DNA of 44,636 bases from Gomphosphaeria aponina SAG 52.96 = DSM 107014 (GTDB lineage: Bacteria > Cyanobacteriota > Cyanobacteriia > Cyanobacteriales > Gomphosphaeriaceae). Position numbers and translations under genes: made by a program. The notes below the pieces were generated by a model. That model saw nothing but the letters and a program-made list of their open reading frames with translations. It made no database searches and had not been told where the DNA came from. The stretch lies in assembly GCA_016903655.1 (NCBI GenBank), contig JADQBC010000010.1, forward strand, positions 1 through 44,636, in the 5' to 3' direction. Of this stretch, positions 7,142 through 15,606 are shown in pieces. Each line of letters starts with the position of its first letter. The first letter of the stretch is position 1.

Positions 7142-8677
7142 ATGCCCCTGGCAGCCCATCATACATACATATTAACTCAAATAATGCCAATAGTAGATTG
7201 TTCAGACTATGAGCAATTGGATTATATTATGAATAAATGTGGCATTGTTCGTTCCGAAGTATATAATAGGCTGGGTTCTCTTAAAGGTTGGGGGAAAAAC
7301 TGGAAATTCACAGATAAAATTATTAGAGAAAAATTAACACCTGAACAATTAGGAATACCATCAAAAATATTTGAATATAGCAGTGTCGATTGTTTTAAAG
7401 CTATTTCAGCGCAACAAGATGCTGCTATTAGTTTTTTAATTAAAGATATTTACCAGAAAACAAATGATGCTAACGAAAGAAAAAGATTAATCAATTTATT
7501 ATCTTCAGAACCTACTAAAGACAATTGGTTACACAGAAAATTTAGAAAACAATATTTAAAAGGACATACTTACTTAAGAAACCAAATAGTTTATCACAAG
7601 CAAGCCTATAAATGTATTAGGATTAGTCGCTACAAGGTAAAAATTCAAGTACAGGGAATTGAAAAAGGTAAGCGCATTACTTTGGTTGTAAAAACCAATA
7701 AATTACCTACTGGTCAAATTAGGGTAATACAAAATAATGGTAAATATGAAATTCATACAGCCTTGAAAAGAAAAGTATCTTCAAAACCTAAAAAAATTGA
7801 GAGAGTAATAGGGTTAGATAAAGGTTATACTGAGGTTTTTTTTAGCTCTGAGAATAAGGTAATTGCTAAAGAATTGGGGACTAAATTAACTCAAAAAACT
7901 GAGAGAATTAACAGGGAGAACAAAAACAGAAATCGTTTATTTGCTAATGGTAAACTTCATAAAAATGAGCAAAAAAGACAGAATATTATTGAGCAGAATT
8001 TAGGGAGAAAAAGAAAGAATAAAAAGCTTAATAAAGACAAACAAGAAATTAAATCTTATATTAGGCAAGAGTTAAAGACTGTCTTAAAAACTCCTACCTT
8101 AATTTATGCTGAAGACTTAACATCACCTATAAGAAATAAAACCCAAAATAAGCGCATCAACAGACAGTTAAATAGTTGGGTCAAGGGTGAATTACAGAAA
8201 TCGCTCGAAGAGATATGTAGGGCTACTGGTTCAACCGTAATAACAGTAAACCCAGCATATACGTCGCAAATAGATCACCTTACGGGGACTTTATTGGGAG
8301 TCAGAAAGGGTGATAGATTTTACCGTTACAATGGGGACGTATTGCAAAGTGATTATAATGCTGCTAAGAATATTCTTGCTCGTGGTACAGAGCAAGAAAT
8401 AACGCGATATACAAAATATCGTGAAGTCAAAACAGTGTTATTAAAACGTACCGTGACATATCTTCACTCCATTGATAGTAGTGTAAGTGAAGCTATAGAC
8501 AATGAGTGGCTAAATTCAAAGTTTAGTAGTGAAGCTTTAGCTATTGAGGAGGATATGTTTCCCCCTGGGGTAGGGGGAAAGATTAAGCAGGATCAAGGGA
8601 GTGGTAATCAAGCTACGAAAGATTCACCAATCTATCACGCAAATGAGTGTGGTCAGTTAGAATTACCTGGCTTTTGA
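7142..8677 (+). CDS. Stand-alone TnpB/Cas12-like RuvC nuclease lacking a cysteine zinc ribbon
   Basis: A 511-residue basic protein. A RuvC-like fold is suggested by three motifs in the right order: IGLDKGYTEVFF (motif I, Asp), LIYAEDLTSP (motif II, Glu) and SDYNAAKNILARGT (motif III, Asp). The arginine/lysine-rich helical region between motifs I and II is typical of TnpB and type V effectors. The segment TSQIDHLTGTLLGVRKG followed by YRYNGD sits where TnpB proteins have CxxC...CxxC, so the ribbon cysteines are gone while the acidic residues remain. No tnpA or cas gene is adjacent. The gene has its own consensus promoter. It could be a TnpB-derived host nuclease or an early type V-U-like effector. 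RuvC family confidence is high, function is open. Confidence 0.82.
   Translation: MPLAAHHTYILTQIMPIVDCSDYEQLDYIMNKCGIVRSEVYNRLGSLKGWGKNWKFTDKIIREKLTPEQLGIPSKIFEYSSVDCFKAISAQQDAAISFLIKDIYQKTNDANERKRLINLLSSEPTKDNWLHRKFRKQYLKGHTYLRNQIVYHKQAYKCIRISRYKVKIQVQGIEKGKRITLVVKTNKLPTGQIRVIQNNGKYEIHTALKRKVSSKPKKIERVIGLDKGYTEVFFSSENKVIAKELGTKLTQKTERINRENKNRNRLFANGKLHKNEQKRQNIIEQNLGRKRKNKKLNKDKQEIKSYIRQELKTVLKTPTLIYAEDLTSPIRNKTQNKRINRQLNSWVKGELQKSLEEICRATGSTVITVNPAYTSQIDHLTGTLLGVRKGDRFYRYNGDVLQSDYNAAKNILARGTEQEITRYTKYREVKTVLLKRTVTYLHSIDSSVSEAIDNEWLNSKFSSEALAIEEDMFPPGVGGKIKQDQGSGNQATKDSPIYHANECGQLELPGF
8558..8580. repeat. Strong hairpin near the 3' end of the TnpB-like gene
   Basis: tttccccct and agggggaaa pair over 9 bp around a ggggt loop. 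In TnpB systems the guide (omega/re) RNA overlaps the 3' end of tnpB and is hairpin-rich, so this could be part of such an RNA; that is inference. Confidence 0.65.
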
Positions 8678-8696
8678 AATCTAGGCAATCAATCAC

Positions 8697-8714
8697 ATAC
8701 CTAAGTTTACATAG
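8697..8714 (-). repeat. Right arm of the 18-bp inverted repeat
   Basis: atacctaagtttacatag is the near-exact reverse complement of 6626-6643 (17 of 18). It lies 20 bp after the TnpB-like stop codon, and a copy of aaatctagg (8677-8685) also recalls the left flank. Confidence 0.75.
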
Positions 8715-8774
8715 GTTTAGTGTACCCCAGTCAAAGCAGATAAAATCAAGTAAGTAATTGAAAGTCCCACTAAA

Positions 8775-10049
8775 ATGACGAGCTTGCCAAATTCCACCGA
8801 GTCAAATTCCCCAAACGAAAATGGACAAATAGAAGTGCCCAATGGGATCAAGCCAGAGCTAGCTAATGAGGCAAATAACTATGAAATCAAGATCCCACCG
8901 CCGAAGAAACAAATTTACGGCAAAAGTAAAGAGATTTCCTACTCTTGGATGATTTCCCTGGCGATCGCCCTCATGGTAGGAGGATTATGGTTTCACTTCG
9001 AGTGGTTGGGTTTCTCCGCTTCTTTAGTAGCTCTTTTGCTTTCCCTTCAGGTGATTTTGCCATCGGCAAGAAATTGGGTGAGTCATTACTTAACCCCCGA
9101 TGAGCGCAAGCTATTTTTGGGTTTTTTTGGTTTAGTATTGGCGAGCGCAGGTTTATTCAACTACTTGGGTTTTTACAGAAGCATCGGCAATTGGCTCAAC
9201 CAATTTAAATACGATGAATTTGGATCTTGGGCAGAATGGGTAGGCGCATTAGGACAAATTTCCATTGCCGTTCTCGCCGTTTATGTAGCGTGGGCGCAAT
9301 ATGTAATTTCCAAAGAGCTAACCACCCAGCAAAACAAAATCACCCAGCAACAGACCATTGATGCTTACTTTCAGGGAGTATCTGATTTAGCCCTGAATGA
9401 AGAAGGATTACTAGAAGACTGGCCACAAGAAAGAGCGATCGCCGAAGGGCGCACAGCATCAATTCTCAGTAGCGTGGATGCATCAGGGAAAGCAAAAATA
9501 TTGCGGTTTTTATCCCGCTCCCGTTTGGTAACACCTTTGCAGCGAGATAGTCACTTAGGCAGACCAATGTTTGATGGGAATGGAGGATATGCAGAAGATC
9601 GGGTGTATGGAGTGCGGGTAATTAGTTTAGGAGTGATGTTAGCAGGAACAGATCTGGCAGGTCAAGATTTACGCTGGGCAGACTTAAGCGAAGCAAATAT
9701 GGTGCGCACCAACTTAAATCACAGCGATCTAGTGAAAGCTAACTTAAGTCGGACTATTTTATACGAAGCCAACCTAGCAGGAGCAGACTTGAAAAATGCC
9801 CGTCTCTTTTATGGCAAACTAGAAACAGCCAGTCCTCGCAGTCGCACCATTGAGCCAGACTATGAAACGGGAGCCCATACGGGGGCAGTCATAGAAAAAG
9901 CAGACTTGAGTGAGGTGAAAAATCTCAGCGAAGAACAGCGTTATTACTGTTGTTGCTGGGGTGGGGAAAAAACCAGAGCCACAATTCCTGGTGGTTGTGA
10001 GGGAATACCCAATTTATTAGGAAAATCAGCCAAATTTCAGGAAAAATGA
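8775..10049 (+). CDS. Membrane-associated pentapeptide-repeat protein
   Basis: A 424-residue protein. A hydrophilic N-terminus (about 1-55) is followed by hydrophobic helices near residues 58-100, 112-132 and 152-176. After a mixed domain, residues about 290-350 hold pentapeptide repeats of the A(D/N)LxX type, visible in ADLSEANMVRTNLNHSDL and ANLAGADLKNARL. Such repeats form right-handed beta-helices and are abundant in cyanobacteria, often in proteins of unknown role. The start is the ATG that closes the gap after the TnpB-like locus. It converges on mgtE with a 1-bp gap. Confidence 0.85.
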   Translation: MTSLPNSTESNSPNENGQIEVPNGIKPELANEANNYEIKIPPPKKQIYGKSKEISYSWMISLAIALMVGGLWFHFEWLGFSASLVALLLSLQVILPSARNWVSHYLTPDERKLFLGFFGLVLASAGLFNYLGFYRSIGNWLNQFKYDEFGSWAEWVGALGQISIAVLAVYVAWAQYVISKELTTQQNKITQQQTIDAYFQGVSDLALNEEGLLEDWPQERAIAEGRTASILSSVDASGKAKILRFLSRSRLVTPLQRDSHLGRPMFDGNGGYAEDRVYGVRVISLGVMLAGTDLAGQDLRWADLSEANMVRTNLNHSDLVKANLSRTILYEANLAGADLKNARLFYGKLETASPRSRTIEPDYETGAHTGAVIEKADLSEVKNLSEEQRYYCCCWGGEKTRATIPGGCEGIPNLLGKSAKFQEK

Positions 10050-10050
10050 G

Positions 10051-11436
10051 CTATAAACCTAAAATAGTTCTGGCAATCTGAAAATAGATGAGAACCCCTA
10101 AAACATCAACAGCGGTAGTAATAAAAGGAGCTGACATGAGGGCAGGATCTAGGCCAAAAGAGCAGAAAAGGAAAGGGAGGGAGCTCCCTGCCACAGATGC
10201 CAAAAAAGCGATCGCAATTAAACTAATACCTACAGACAGGGCAACAGAAAAATTACCTTGTAACCAGTAAGCCCAAATTGTCACCATAATTGCCAAAATT
10301 GTGCCCAGCATAATTCCTGCTACTGCTTCGCGGAAAATCACTTTTCCTGTGCCTAAATCCTTTAGTTCTTCAGTATTTAAACCCCGAATCACTACGGTGG
10401 AAGACTGAGCGCCCACATTCCCCCCTGTACCAGTGAGCAAAGGAATAAAAGCCGCCAAAATTGCCATTTGTTGTAAGAGATCTTCTTGAGAACTAATAAT
10501 AGTAGCTGTGACCGTATTAGTTAATAATAAGACCAAGAGCCAGACAACCCGTCTGCGAGCAACGGTAACTAGGTTTGTTTGAAAATAATTATCTCTATCT
10601 GCTTGTAACCCTCCCAAAGCATAAATATCTTCCGTTGCTTCCTGCTCTAAAATATCCAAAACATCATCGATAGTGACAATGCCCACTAAACGCTGTTCTC
10701 GATCAACAACGGGAAGTGCTAGTAAATCATAACGTTGAATTAGTCTTCCCACTTCCTCTTGATCAGTATCTGTATGAACACAAATGAAATCACGAGTCAT
10801 AATTTCATCGAGGATTTTATTGGGGGAAGAAACCACCAAATCTCGCAGAGAAACAATGCCAGTGAGATGCCTTTGAGCATCAGTGACATAGAGATAATAA
10901 ATAACCTCAGAAGCATTAGCCAAACGGCGCAGGCGATCGAGAGTTTCCGTGACAGTTAAGTTTTCCTTGAGAGAAATATATTCAGGGGTCATAATTCGCC
11001 CTGCTGTAGATTCCTCATAGCCTAAAAGTAGGGCAGTAGTCTCCCTTTCTTTGGGACTCAATTGTCCGAGCAAACGAGTGACAACTTTAGCAGGTAACTC
11101 ATCAAACAACCGCGCTCGGTCATCAGGGGACATTTTATCGACAATATCTAGTACCTCCTGATGTTTAAACTTTTGAATCAGGGCTTGTTGTACAGAGGAA
11201 TCTAGATGCTCATAGACATCAATAGCCTCTGCCTTGTTGAGCAAGCGAAAGGCGATTACCTGCTGTGACTCTGGTAAACCTTCAATCGCCTCAGCAATAT
11301 CCACTGGCTGCACTGGGACTAACAGCGCTTTTACGCCTTCGAGGTTTCCCTGCTCGAGCAGTATTTGTAACTGAGTGCGAACTAATTGCCGCAGCTCGCT
11401 CCGTGAACTTGTTTGGATCGGATTAAGATTTTCCAA
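10051..11436 (-). CDS. mgtE: Magnesium transporter MgtE
   Basis: A 461-residue, full-length MgtE. An acidic N-terminal superhelical domain (about 20-135, with MSPDDRARLFDELP) leads to a CBS pair (about 140-265, ending VGIVTIDDVLDILEQEATED) and a C-terminal channel domain with about five transmembrane helices. GTGGNVGAQSSTV lies in the pore region, and the last helix includes TTAVDVLG. In this family the cytosolic domains sense Mg2+ and gate the inner-membrane channel. The gene ends 1 bp from the convergent pentapeptide gene and has its own upstream region. Confidence 0.95.
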   Translation of the reverse strand: MENLNPIQTSSRSELRQLVRTQLQILLEQGNLEGVKALLVPVQPVDIAEAIEGLPESQQVIAFRLLNKAEAIDVYEHLDSSVQQALIQKFKHQEVLDIVDKMSPDDRARLFDELPAKVVTRLLGQLSPKERETTALLLGYEESTAGRIMTPEYISLKENLTVTETLDRLRRLANASEVIYYLYVTDAQRHLTGIVSLRDLVVSSPNKILDEIMTRDFICVHTDTDQEEVGRLIQRYDLLALPVVDREQRLVGIVTIDDVLDILEQEATEDIYALGGLQADRDNYFQTNLVTVARRRVVWLLVLLLTNTVTATIISSQEDLLQQMAILAAFIPLLTGTGGNVGAQSSTVVIRGLNTEELKDLGTGKVIFREAVAGIMLGTILAIMVTIWAYWLQGNFSVALSVGISLIAIAFLASVAGSSLPFLFCSFGLDPALMSAPFITTAVDVLGVLIYFQIARTILGL

Positions 11437-11619
11437 GGTGAACCTTCTTCTTTTTTAGGATTTCATGGATATGATGGGAATAGTTGTCACAACCATTTTA
11501 TGCTGTTTCCTGGATCAATTATCAGTTATCAGTTACTTACTTGCAAGGCTTAAAATTACAGTTTGATTACTTAATGGAATAACTGTTCACTGATTTAAAA
11601 CTGTGTTACCCTATTATTG

Positions 11620-11742
11620 GAAGAGATTTGGTTCGGTAGCAAAGTTTGGTTCAAATGTTTGTTCATATGCAATCCTGGCAGTATTGGCTGGCTTGTTTCC
11701 GAAGTCTCAACCTCAGTAAATTTCTGATTTTGGAGACAAACT
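11620..11742 (+). promoter_or_regulatory. Untranslated leader of the RRM protein gene
   Basis: The stretch of about 300 bp between the divergent mgtE and RRM genes contains no gene. The part just before the RRM gene is a long probable 5' leader ending in ggagac about 8 nt before the ATG. Cyanobacterial rbp genes are known to have long cold-responsive leaders; cold regulation here is inference. Confidence 0.4.
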
Positions 11743-12072
11743 ATGTCAATTTATGTGGGTAATTTATCCTACGATGTCACAGAAAGTGACCTATCAACTG
11801 TATTTGCAGATTATGGCACAGTTAAGCGCGTTTTTCTGCCAACTGACCGTGAATCTGGACGGATACGAGGTTTTGGTTTTGTCGAAATGTCCAGCGAAGC
11901 TGAAGAAGAAAAAGCCATTGAAACTCTCGATGGCGCTCAGTGGATGGGACGGGAGATGAAAGTTAATAAAGCAAAACCGCGAGAAGATAATCGCGAAAAC
12001 CGTCGTCCTTCTGGCGGTGGTCGGCGCAATAACTATTCTCGCAATAACGATATAACGATTGATCGAGATTAA
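11743..12072 (+). CDS. RNA-binding protein with one RRM domain (cyanobacterial Rbp type)
   Basis: A 109-residue protein. A single RRM covers residues 1-80: RNP2 is IYVGNL and RNP1 is RGFGFVEM. A short Arg/Asn/Gly-rich tail follows (RRPSGGGRRNNYSRNND). Cyanobacterial Rbp proteins bind RNA, and several are cold-induced. Here the long leader and good ggag ribosome site fit that pattern. A stem-loop terminator lies 26 bp after the stop. Confidence 0.93.
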   Translation: MSIYVGNLSYDVTESDLSTVFADYGTVKRVFLPTDRESGRIRGFGFVEMSSEAEEEKAIETLDGAQWMGREMKVNKAKPREDNRENRRPSGGGRRNNYSRNNDITIDRD

Positions 12073-12097
12073 ATATGAGGAGGAAATAGCACAGAAA

Positions 12098-12129
12098 AAA
12101 AGACTCAGGCAGTAATGCTTGAGTCTTTT
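12098..12129 (+). terminator. Rho-independent terminator of the RRM gene
   Basis: aaaagactca pairs with tgagtctttt (10 bp) around a 12-nt loop and ends in a T-run, 26 bp after the RRM stop codon. Confidence 0.8.
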
Positions 12130-12201
12130 ATCAATGAACAATTATCAGTTAGTGAATCCGTTAAAGCTCCCCAAAGATGAATAATAAAAGGAGATCCTAA
12201 A

Positions 12202-12591
12202 ATGAGTAATGAAGCAAATGTTCCCGAAGAAAGCGCCATTGTTGAAGTTGAAAGTGAAGAGATAGTGGTAAAAGAAAAGACTGATAATGTACCACAAGAA
12301 ACAATGGCTTTGATTGAAGCGATTAAACGAAAAGCACAGTCAGAAACGCAAAAAGCAGGTGAATTTACCCGTGAGAAATATCTTGAGGGTGTACGAAAGG
12401 CTCGCATAGAAATTGAAAAGCTGAATTTTAGCCCAGAGCAAGTAGAAACATCTATTAAACAAATCCAGAGTGAAGTGGAGAAAGATTGGGATGGGTTATT
12501 GAAAGAAGTGAAAAGTTTTGGCGATCGCCTGAGTGATGCGGCTAAAGCTGCTTGGGATGCACTCACTGCTCCTCGTTCTAAATCGGAGTAA
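12202..12591 (+). CDS. Small acidic helical protein of unknown function
   Basis: A 129-residue protein preceded by a clear ribosome site (aaaggag). The N-terminus is rich in Glu and Val, and the rest is predicted amphipathic helix, with a K/E-rich region about residues 40-80 and VEKDWDGLLKEVKSFGDRL near the end. No catalytic motif or membrane segment is seen. The next gene, 37 bp downstream, encodes a Pmp3-like membrane protein, so the two may be co-transcribed and involved in membrane or stress functions. I do not recognise a named family. Confidence 0.8.
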   Translation: MSNEANVPEESAIVEVESEEIVVKEKTDNVPQETMALIEAIKRKAQSETQKAGEFTREKYLEGVRKARIEIEKLNFSPEQVETSIKQIQSEVEKDWDGLLKEVKSFGDRLSDAAKAAWDALTAPRSKSE

Positions 12592-12628
12592 TAATTCAAA
12601 TTAAAAAACAATTGGAGAGAAAAAAATC

Positions 12629-12790
12629 ATGGGAGATTTAGTGCGCATTTTGATTGCTATTTTTTTGCCCCCACTGGGCGTGTTTTTACAGGTGGGGATT
12701 GGTAAGGATTTTTGGATTAATATTCTCCTTACTTTGTTGGGTTATATCCCAGGAATAGTTCACGCTGTTTGGATTATTGCCAAAAAATAA
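12629..12790 (+). CDS. Pmp3/YqaE-family small membrane protein
   Basis: A 53-residue gene shorter than usual ORF cut-offs. The product has two hydrophobic helices with the family signature: ILIAIFLPPLGVFLQVGIG in helix 1 and NILLTLLGYIPGIVHAVWII in helix 2. Pmp3/YqaE proteins are stress-linked plasma-membrane proteins affecting ion leakage or membrane potential in other organisms. A ggaga ribosome site precedes the ATG. It lies 37 bp after the small acidic protein gene, a likely two-gene operon. Confidence 0.9.
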   Translation: MGDLVRILIAIFLPPLGVFLQVGIGKDFWINILLTLLGYIPGIVHAVWIIAKK

Positions 12791-12806
12791 TCCCCATTTC
12801 CTAAAA

Positions 12807-12833
12807 AGGGGTTGATTGTTGCTTTCAACCCCT
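12807..12833 (-). terminator. Terminator between convergent genes
   Basis: aggggttga pairs with tcaacccct (9 bp, 9-nt loop). Read on the minus strand it follows the GDSL gene's stop and ends in a T-run; A/T tracts on both sides mean it may serve both directions. Confidence 0.75.
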
Positions 12834-12853
12834 AAAAAAAGCACGGGCTTAGT

Positions 12854-13783
12854 TTAACCTCCTTTTTTCAGAGTGGCTACGCCTAAAATCCCAAAAGTTA
12901 AGAGCGCAAAAGTAGCGACAGGTTCTCGAACTTGAGTTGTGCGAGAATCTAATTCTTGAGCAGCTAATTGAGCAATTCCTTCATGAGCAAAAGTGGTGGG
13001 ATGTACACTGTCCCAGAATAAATATTCATCTGGATTATTACAAATCCTCCCAGTTTCTAAGTCCAAACAAGCATCAGTAACATTGGTAAGACCAAAACTT
13101 TCTGGGTTGTTGAGTGCCGCCTTAAAAAAGGAATTAACATCTAGGGGAATGAGGTTGAGTTCTGGATTTTTGCTCTGATTTAATGATTGCGCTAACAGGG
13201 AGTTATGACCTGCGGTTAACTGGTTTAAAAATGTGGAAACTACAGGGTCTTGATTCGTAGCTGGTGTCTCTCCCAAATCCCCGAGATTAACTACCATGAT
13301 ATTTTTCGCCCCGACATCGGCGAGGGAATTTACTGCTGTCAAGATATTATTTACAGGTATGCTGGGATCGGTAATGTTCCCCAAGGTATAATCGTTGGAA
13401 CCTGCCCAGACAATATAAAGTGCTTCAGGATCGGCAACCCGAGTAGCCTGGGTAAAACCATTGATTTGCTGTTGTAGTCCTGGTAAACCTGGAACTTGAA
13501 CGTTGGTGTTTCCTGTGGTAGCACCAAAAAAAGCAAAGTTATTGTTGGGATTGGGGGTTAATCCTATTTCTGTGGCTAGATATTCTGTCCATACTGGGCC
13601 ATTGGATAAACGACCTTTAAAGTAAGGTGGACTGGGAGGTTGTCCTGTAGCTTCAAAAAAATTCCCCGTATCGGAGAGGCTATCCCCAAATACATAAATC
13701 TCGCTAAAGCTGGCTGCTTTTGCTTGGAGGGGAAGCAAGGAAGAGATGAGGGCAAATACTGTGGCGATAATTGATTTTTTCAT
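12854..13783 (-). CDS. Secreted SGNH/GDSL esterase with PEP-CTERM-like tail
   Basis: A 309-residue protein from the ATG at 13783; a TTG five codons further upstream is also open. A signal peptide (MKKSIIATVFALISSLLPL, cleavage after AKA) precedes the GDSL block I motif FGDSLSDTGNF. The block III asparagine is in WAGSNDY and the catalytic Asp-His pair in DSVHPTTFAH. The C-terminus EPVATFALLTFGILGV followed by KK resembles a PEP-CTERM sorting tail with Pro shifted. These enzymes hydrolyse lipid or acyl esters outside the cytoplasm; the substrate is unknown. Confidence 0.9.
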   Translation of the reverse strand: MKKSIIATVFALISSLLPLQAKAASFSEIYVFGDSLSDTGNFFEATGQPPSPPYFKGRLSNGPVWTEYLATEIGLTPNPNNNFAFFGATTGNTNVQVPGLPGLQQQINGFTQATRVADPEALYIVWAGSNDYTLGNITDPSIPVNNILTAVNSLADVGAKNIMVVNLGDLGETPATNQDPVVSTFLNQLTAGHNSLLAQSLNQSKNPELNLIPLDVNSFFKAALNNPESFGLTNVTDACLDLETGRICNNPDEYLFWDSVHPTTFAHEGIAQLAAQELDSRTTQVREPVATFALLTFGILGVATLKKGG

Positions 13784-13865
13784 GTTATCCCAAGTCAAAG
13801 TACATGGTAGATTCTAACTGCAAGTAGTGTCAGTTTTCTTAAAAGGTATTTATAAAATAATTATG

Positions 13866-13901
13866 TAGGGGCGGGTAATGCTTCAAAACCCGCCCCCTAC
13901 T
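13866..13901. repeat. Short copy of the GTAGGGGCGGGTTT palindromic repeat
   Basis: gtaggggcgggt and cccgccccctac form a strong hairpin. It lies between the SLH lipoprotein stop and the GDSL start, where it could also act as a terminator. Confidence 0.8.
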
Positions 13902-13911
13902 GGGTTAGGTT

Positions 13912-15060
13912 TTAGGGATTTTTGACTACTGTTTGTAAAACCTCTTCAGCAGATCTACCATCTCCTTGATAACCAAAATACCATAGGGCAGCGGCTGCCT
14001 CGGCACGAGTTACGGGTTTTTTGGGTTGAAAAAGGGTTGTATAACCAAATACGCGCCGCACATTGGCTAATTCCCCATTTTGGAAGTCAGCATAAAGACT
14101 ACGCATTGCTAATGGACTTATTTCTGCTGCATCTTGAAATCCCCAGGTTTCTTTGATTGACTCAATGGTAGCTGTGGGTAATGCTTTACGAATATCTAAG
14201 GGTACTTTCCAGAAAATCAAGTCTTCTCTTGTCAAAGTAGCTACGGGGCGAAAATTTAACGCGGTACTATCTCCACTCAGTCTCGAAGGAATTAACCCAG
14301 CTTCTGCTAATCCTTGAATTACTGCAAAGTCAGGGTCAGTTTGACTAACATCAGTATAAGCAGGTTCAGCAGTATTTGCAGCTAAACGGATTTGTTTCCC
14401 TGGTTCATTAGCATACATCCGATTATTTGCATTTACCAACCAACGGGCATATTCTCTTCTTGTAATAATTTCCTGGGGTTGAAACTTTCCCTCTTCCCCA
14501 GTTACAACTCCTAAAGCTCCTAAGTTTTCTATATATTTACGCAATTGCTCTGGTGCTTCCTCTAAGTCGGAAAATGTTTCAGGGGTGGTTGGTGTGGGGT
14601 TAGTTTCCCCCAGGGGAGTGGTGGTAGAGTAGGCGATCGCAAATTCTGTGGTGGGAGACACAGAAACAATTGACACCGTTACTTCTAAATCATCCCGACT
14701 TGCTACTAAAGTGTTATTCTCTTGACTAGACAACTGCCAGTTATTATTTTCCAACTCTTTTTGATAATAGTTTTCGATCGCATTACTGGGATCTGAAGAC
14801 TGCCAACGAGTCTTTCCTGGTTGTGTTTCCAGTAATTTTGCCCCAGGATAAATAGGAATATCTGGGGGAAAGTCATCTGGTAATTGAGTTTGTGTCTCCT
14901 TTGGGGGAGTTGTTGGCTCTGGTGTAGGCACTACCTGTGAATCCTGTTGTAATTGCGGGTCTGGGGCAAGGCTCCCTTCTAAAATTTCGTTACCGCTACA
15001 GGAAGTTAGCAGCAAAACTAATAAACTTGAAAGAATGGAGTAGGATTTATTTGGCAACAT
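13912..15060 (-). CDS. Lipoprotein with S-layer-homology (SLH) domains
   Basis: A 382-residue protein. A lipoprotein signal with lipobox LLLTSC is followed by a Pro/Gln-rich linker, a domain of about 80 residues (PDDFPPDIPIYPGAKLLETQ onward), then SLH-type repeats (about 170-375). These include the pieces LGVVTGEEGKFQPQEIITRR and FRPVATLTREDLIFWK, and a final TRAEAAAALWYFGY. SLH domains attach proteins to peptidoglycan-linked polymers. Related cyanobacterial lipoproteins link outer layers to the wall. No partner gene is visible. Confidence 0.87.
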   Translation of the reverse strand: MLPNKSYSILSSLLVLLLTSCSGNEILEGSLAPDPQLQQDSQVVPTPEPTTPPKETQTQLPDDFPPDIPIYPGAKLLETQPGKTRWQSSDPSNAIENYYQKELENNNWQLSSQENNTLVASRDDLEVTVSIVSVSPTTEFAIAYSTTTPLGETNPTPTTPETFSDLEEAPEQLRKYIENLGALGVVTGEEGKFQPQEIITRREYARWLVNANNRMYANEPGKQIRLAANTAEPAYTDVSQTDPDFAVIQGLAEAGLIPSRLSGDSTALNFRPVATLTREDLIFWKVPLDIRKALPTATIESIKETWGFQDAAEISPLAMRSLYADFQNGELANVRRVFGYTTLFQPKKPVTRAEAAAALWYFGYQGDGRSAEEVLQTVVKNP

Positions 15061-15366
15061 GGCTAAGAAGAGGCAAAAATTGAAGTTGAACAGATGATCT
15101 TAGGTTAAAATCAAAAAGAGGCAATATCAAATAATTATTTAGTAGATAACCATGTTGAAAAGCTATGAAGCCATCTGAACGATACACCGCTGATTACTTC
15201 AGCATTTTTTAGAGTAACGATTCTCGAAGAATCACCGCCCCAGACACCTATCCCTCCTGACTTTATCGCCAGTAAAGGTCAAACATTAGGTGACATTGTT
15301 AATCCTATTGTGGGATAAGATGAGTGGGAATGTCTGAAATAATTATACTCGATCTTCAATAAAATA
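15061..15366. other. Intergenic stretch with a probable decayed gene
   Basis: About 300 bp upstream of mazE. One frame reads PPDFIASKGQTLGDIVNPIV, then a stop, then DEWECLK, which looks like a broken coding sequence; a nearby ATG frame (MKPSERYTADYFS) is out of register with it. I cannot name the parent gene. Confidence 0.35.
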
Positions 15367-15606
15367 ATGGAAAGTAAAACTCAAATTAAATCATTAGGCA
15401 ATTTTCTCAATGTAGAGATTCCTCCTGCAATCGCCGAATCTTTAAAACTCAAGGCAAATGATATTTTAATTTGTCATGTAGAAGAAGGTAAATTAATCCT
15501 TGAAACCGTTAAAAATTCTGACTATAGCTTAGATGAATTATTAGCAGAAGAAATAGAAATAAGCCAAGAAATTGACTGGGGAAGTCCTCAAGGAGAAGAA
15601 ATTTGA
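15367..15606 (+). CDS. MazE-like (AbrB-fold) antitoxin
   Basis: A 79-residue protein. The N-terminal half fits a SpoVT/AbrB-type swapped-hairpin domain (LGNFLNVEIPPAIAESLKLK, then ANDILICHVEEGKLIL). The acidic C-terminus would wrap and neutralise the toxin. The stop overlaps the start of the MazF-like gene by 4 bp, the usual antitoxin-toxin coupling. Such antitoxins also bind their own promoter, so autoregulation is likely but not shown. Confidence 0.88.
   Translation: MESKTQIKSLGNFLNVEIPPAIAESLKLKANDILICHVEEGKLILETVKNSDYSLDELLAEEIEISQEIDWGSPQGEEI

Noticed and set aside
7142-8677. Nuclease-dead TnpB repressor (TldR-like)
   Set aside because: The three RuvC acidic residues appear intact; only the zinc ribbon is missing.
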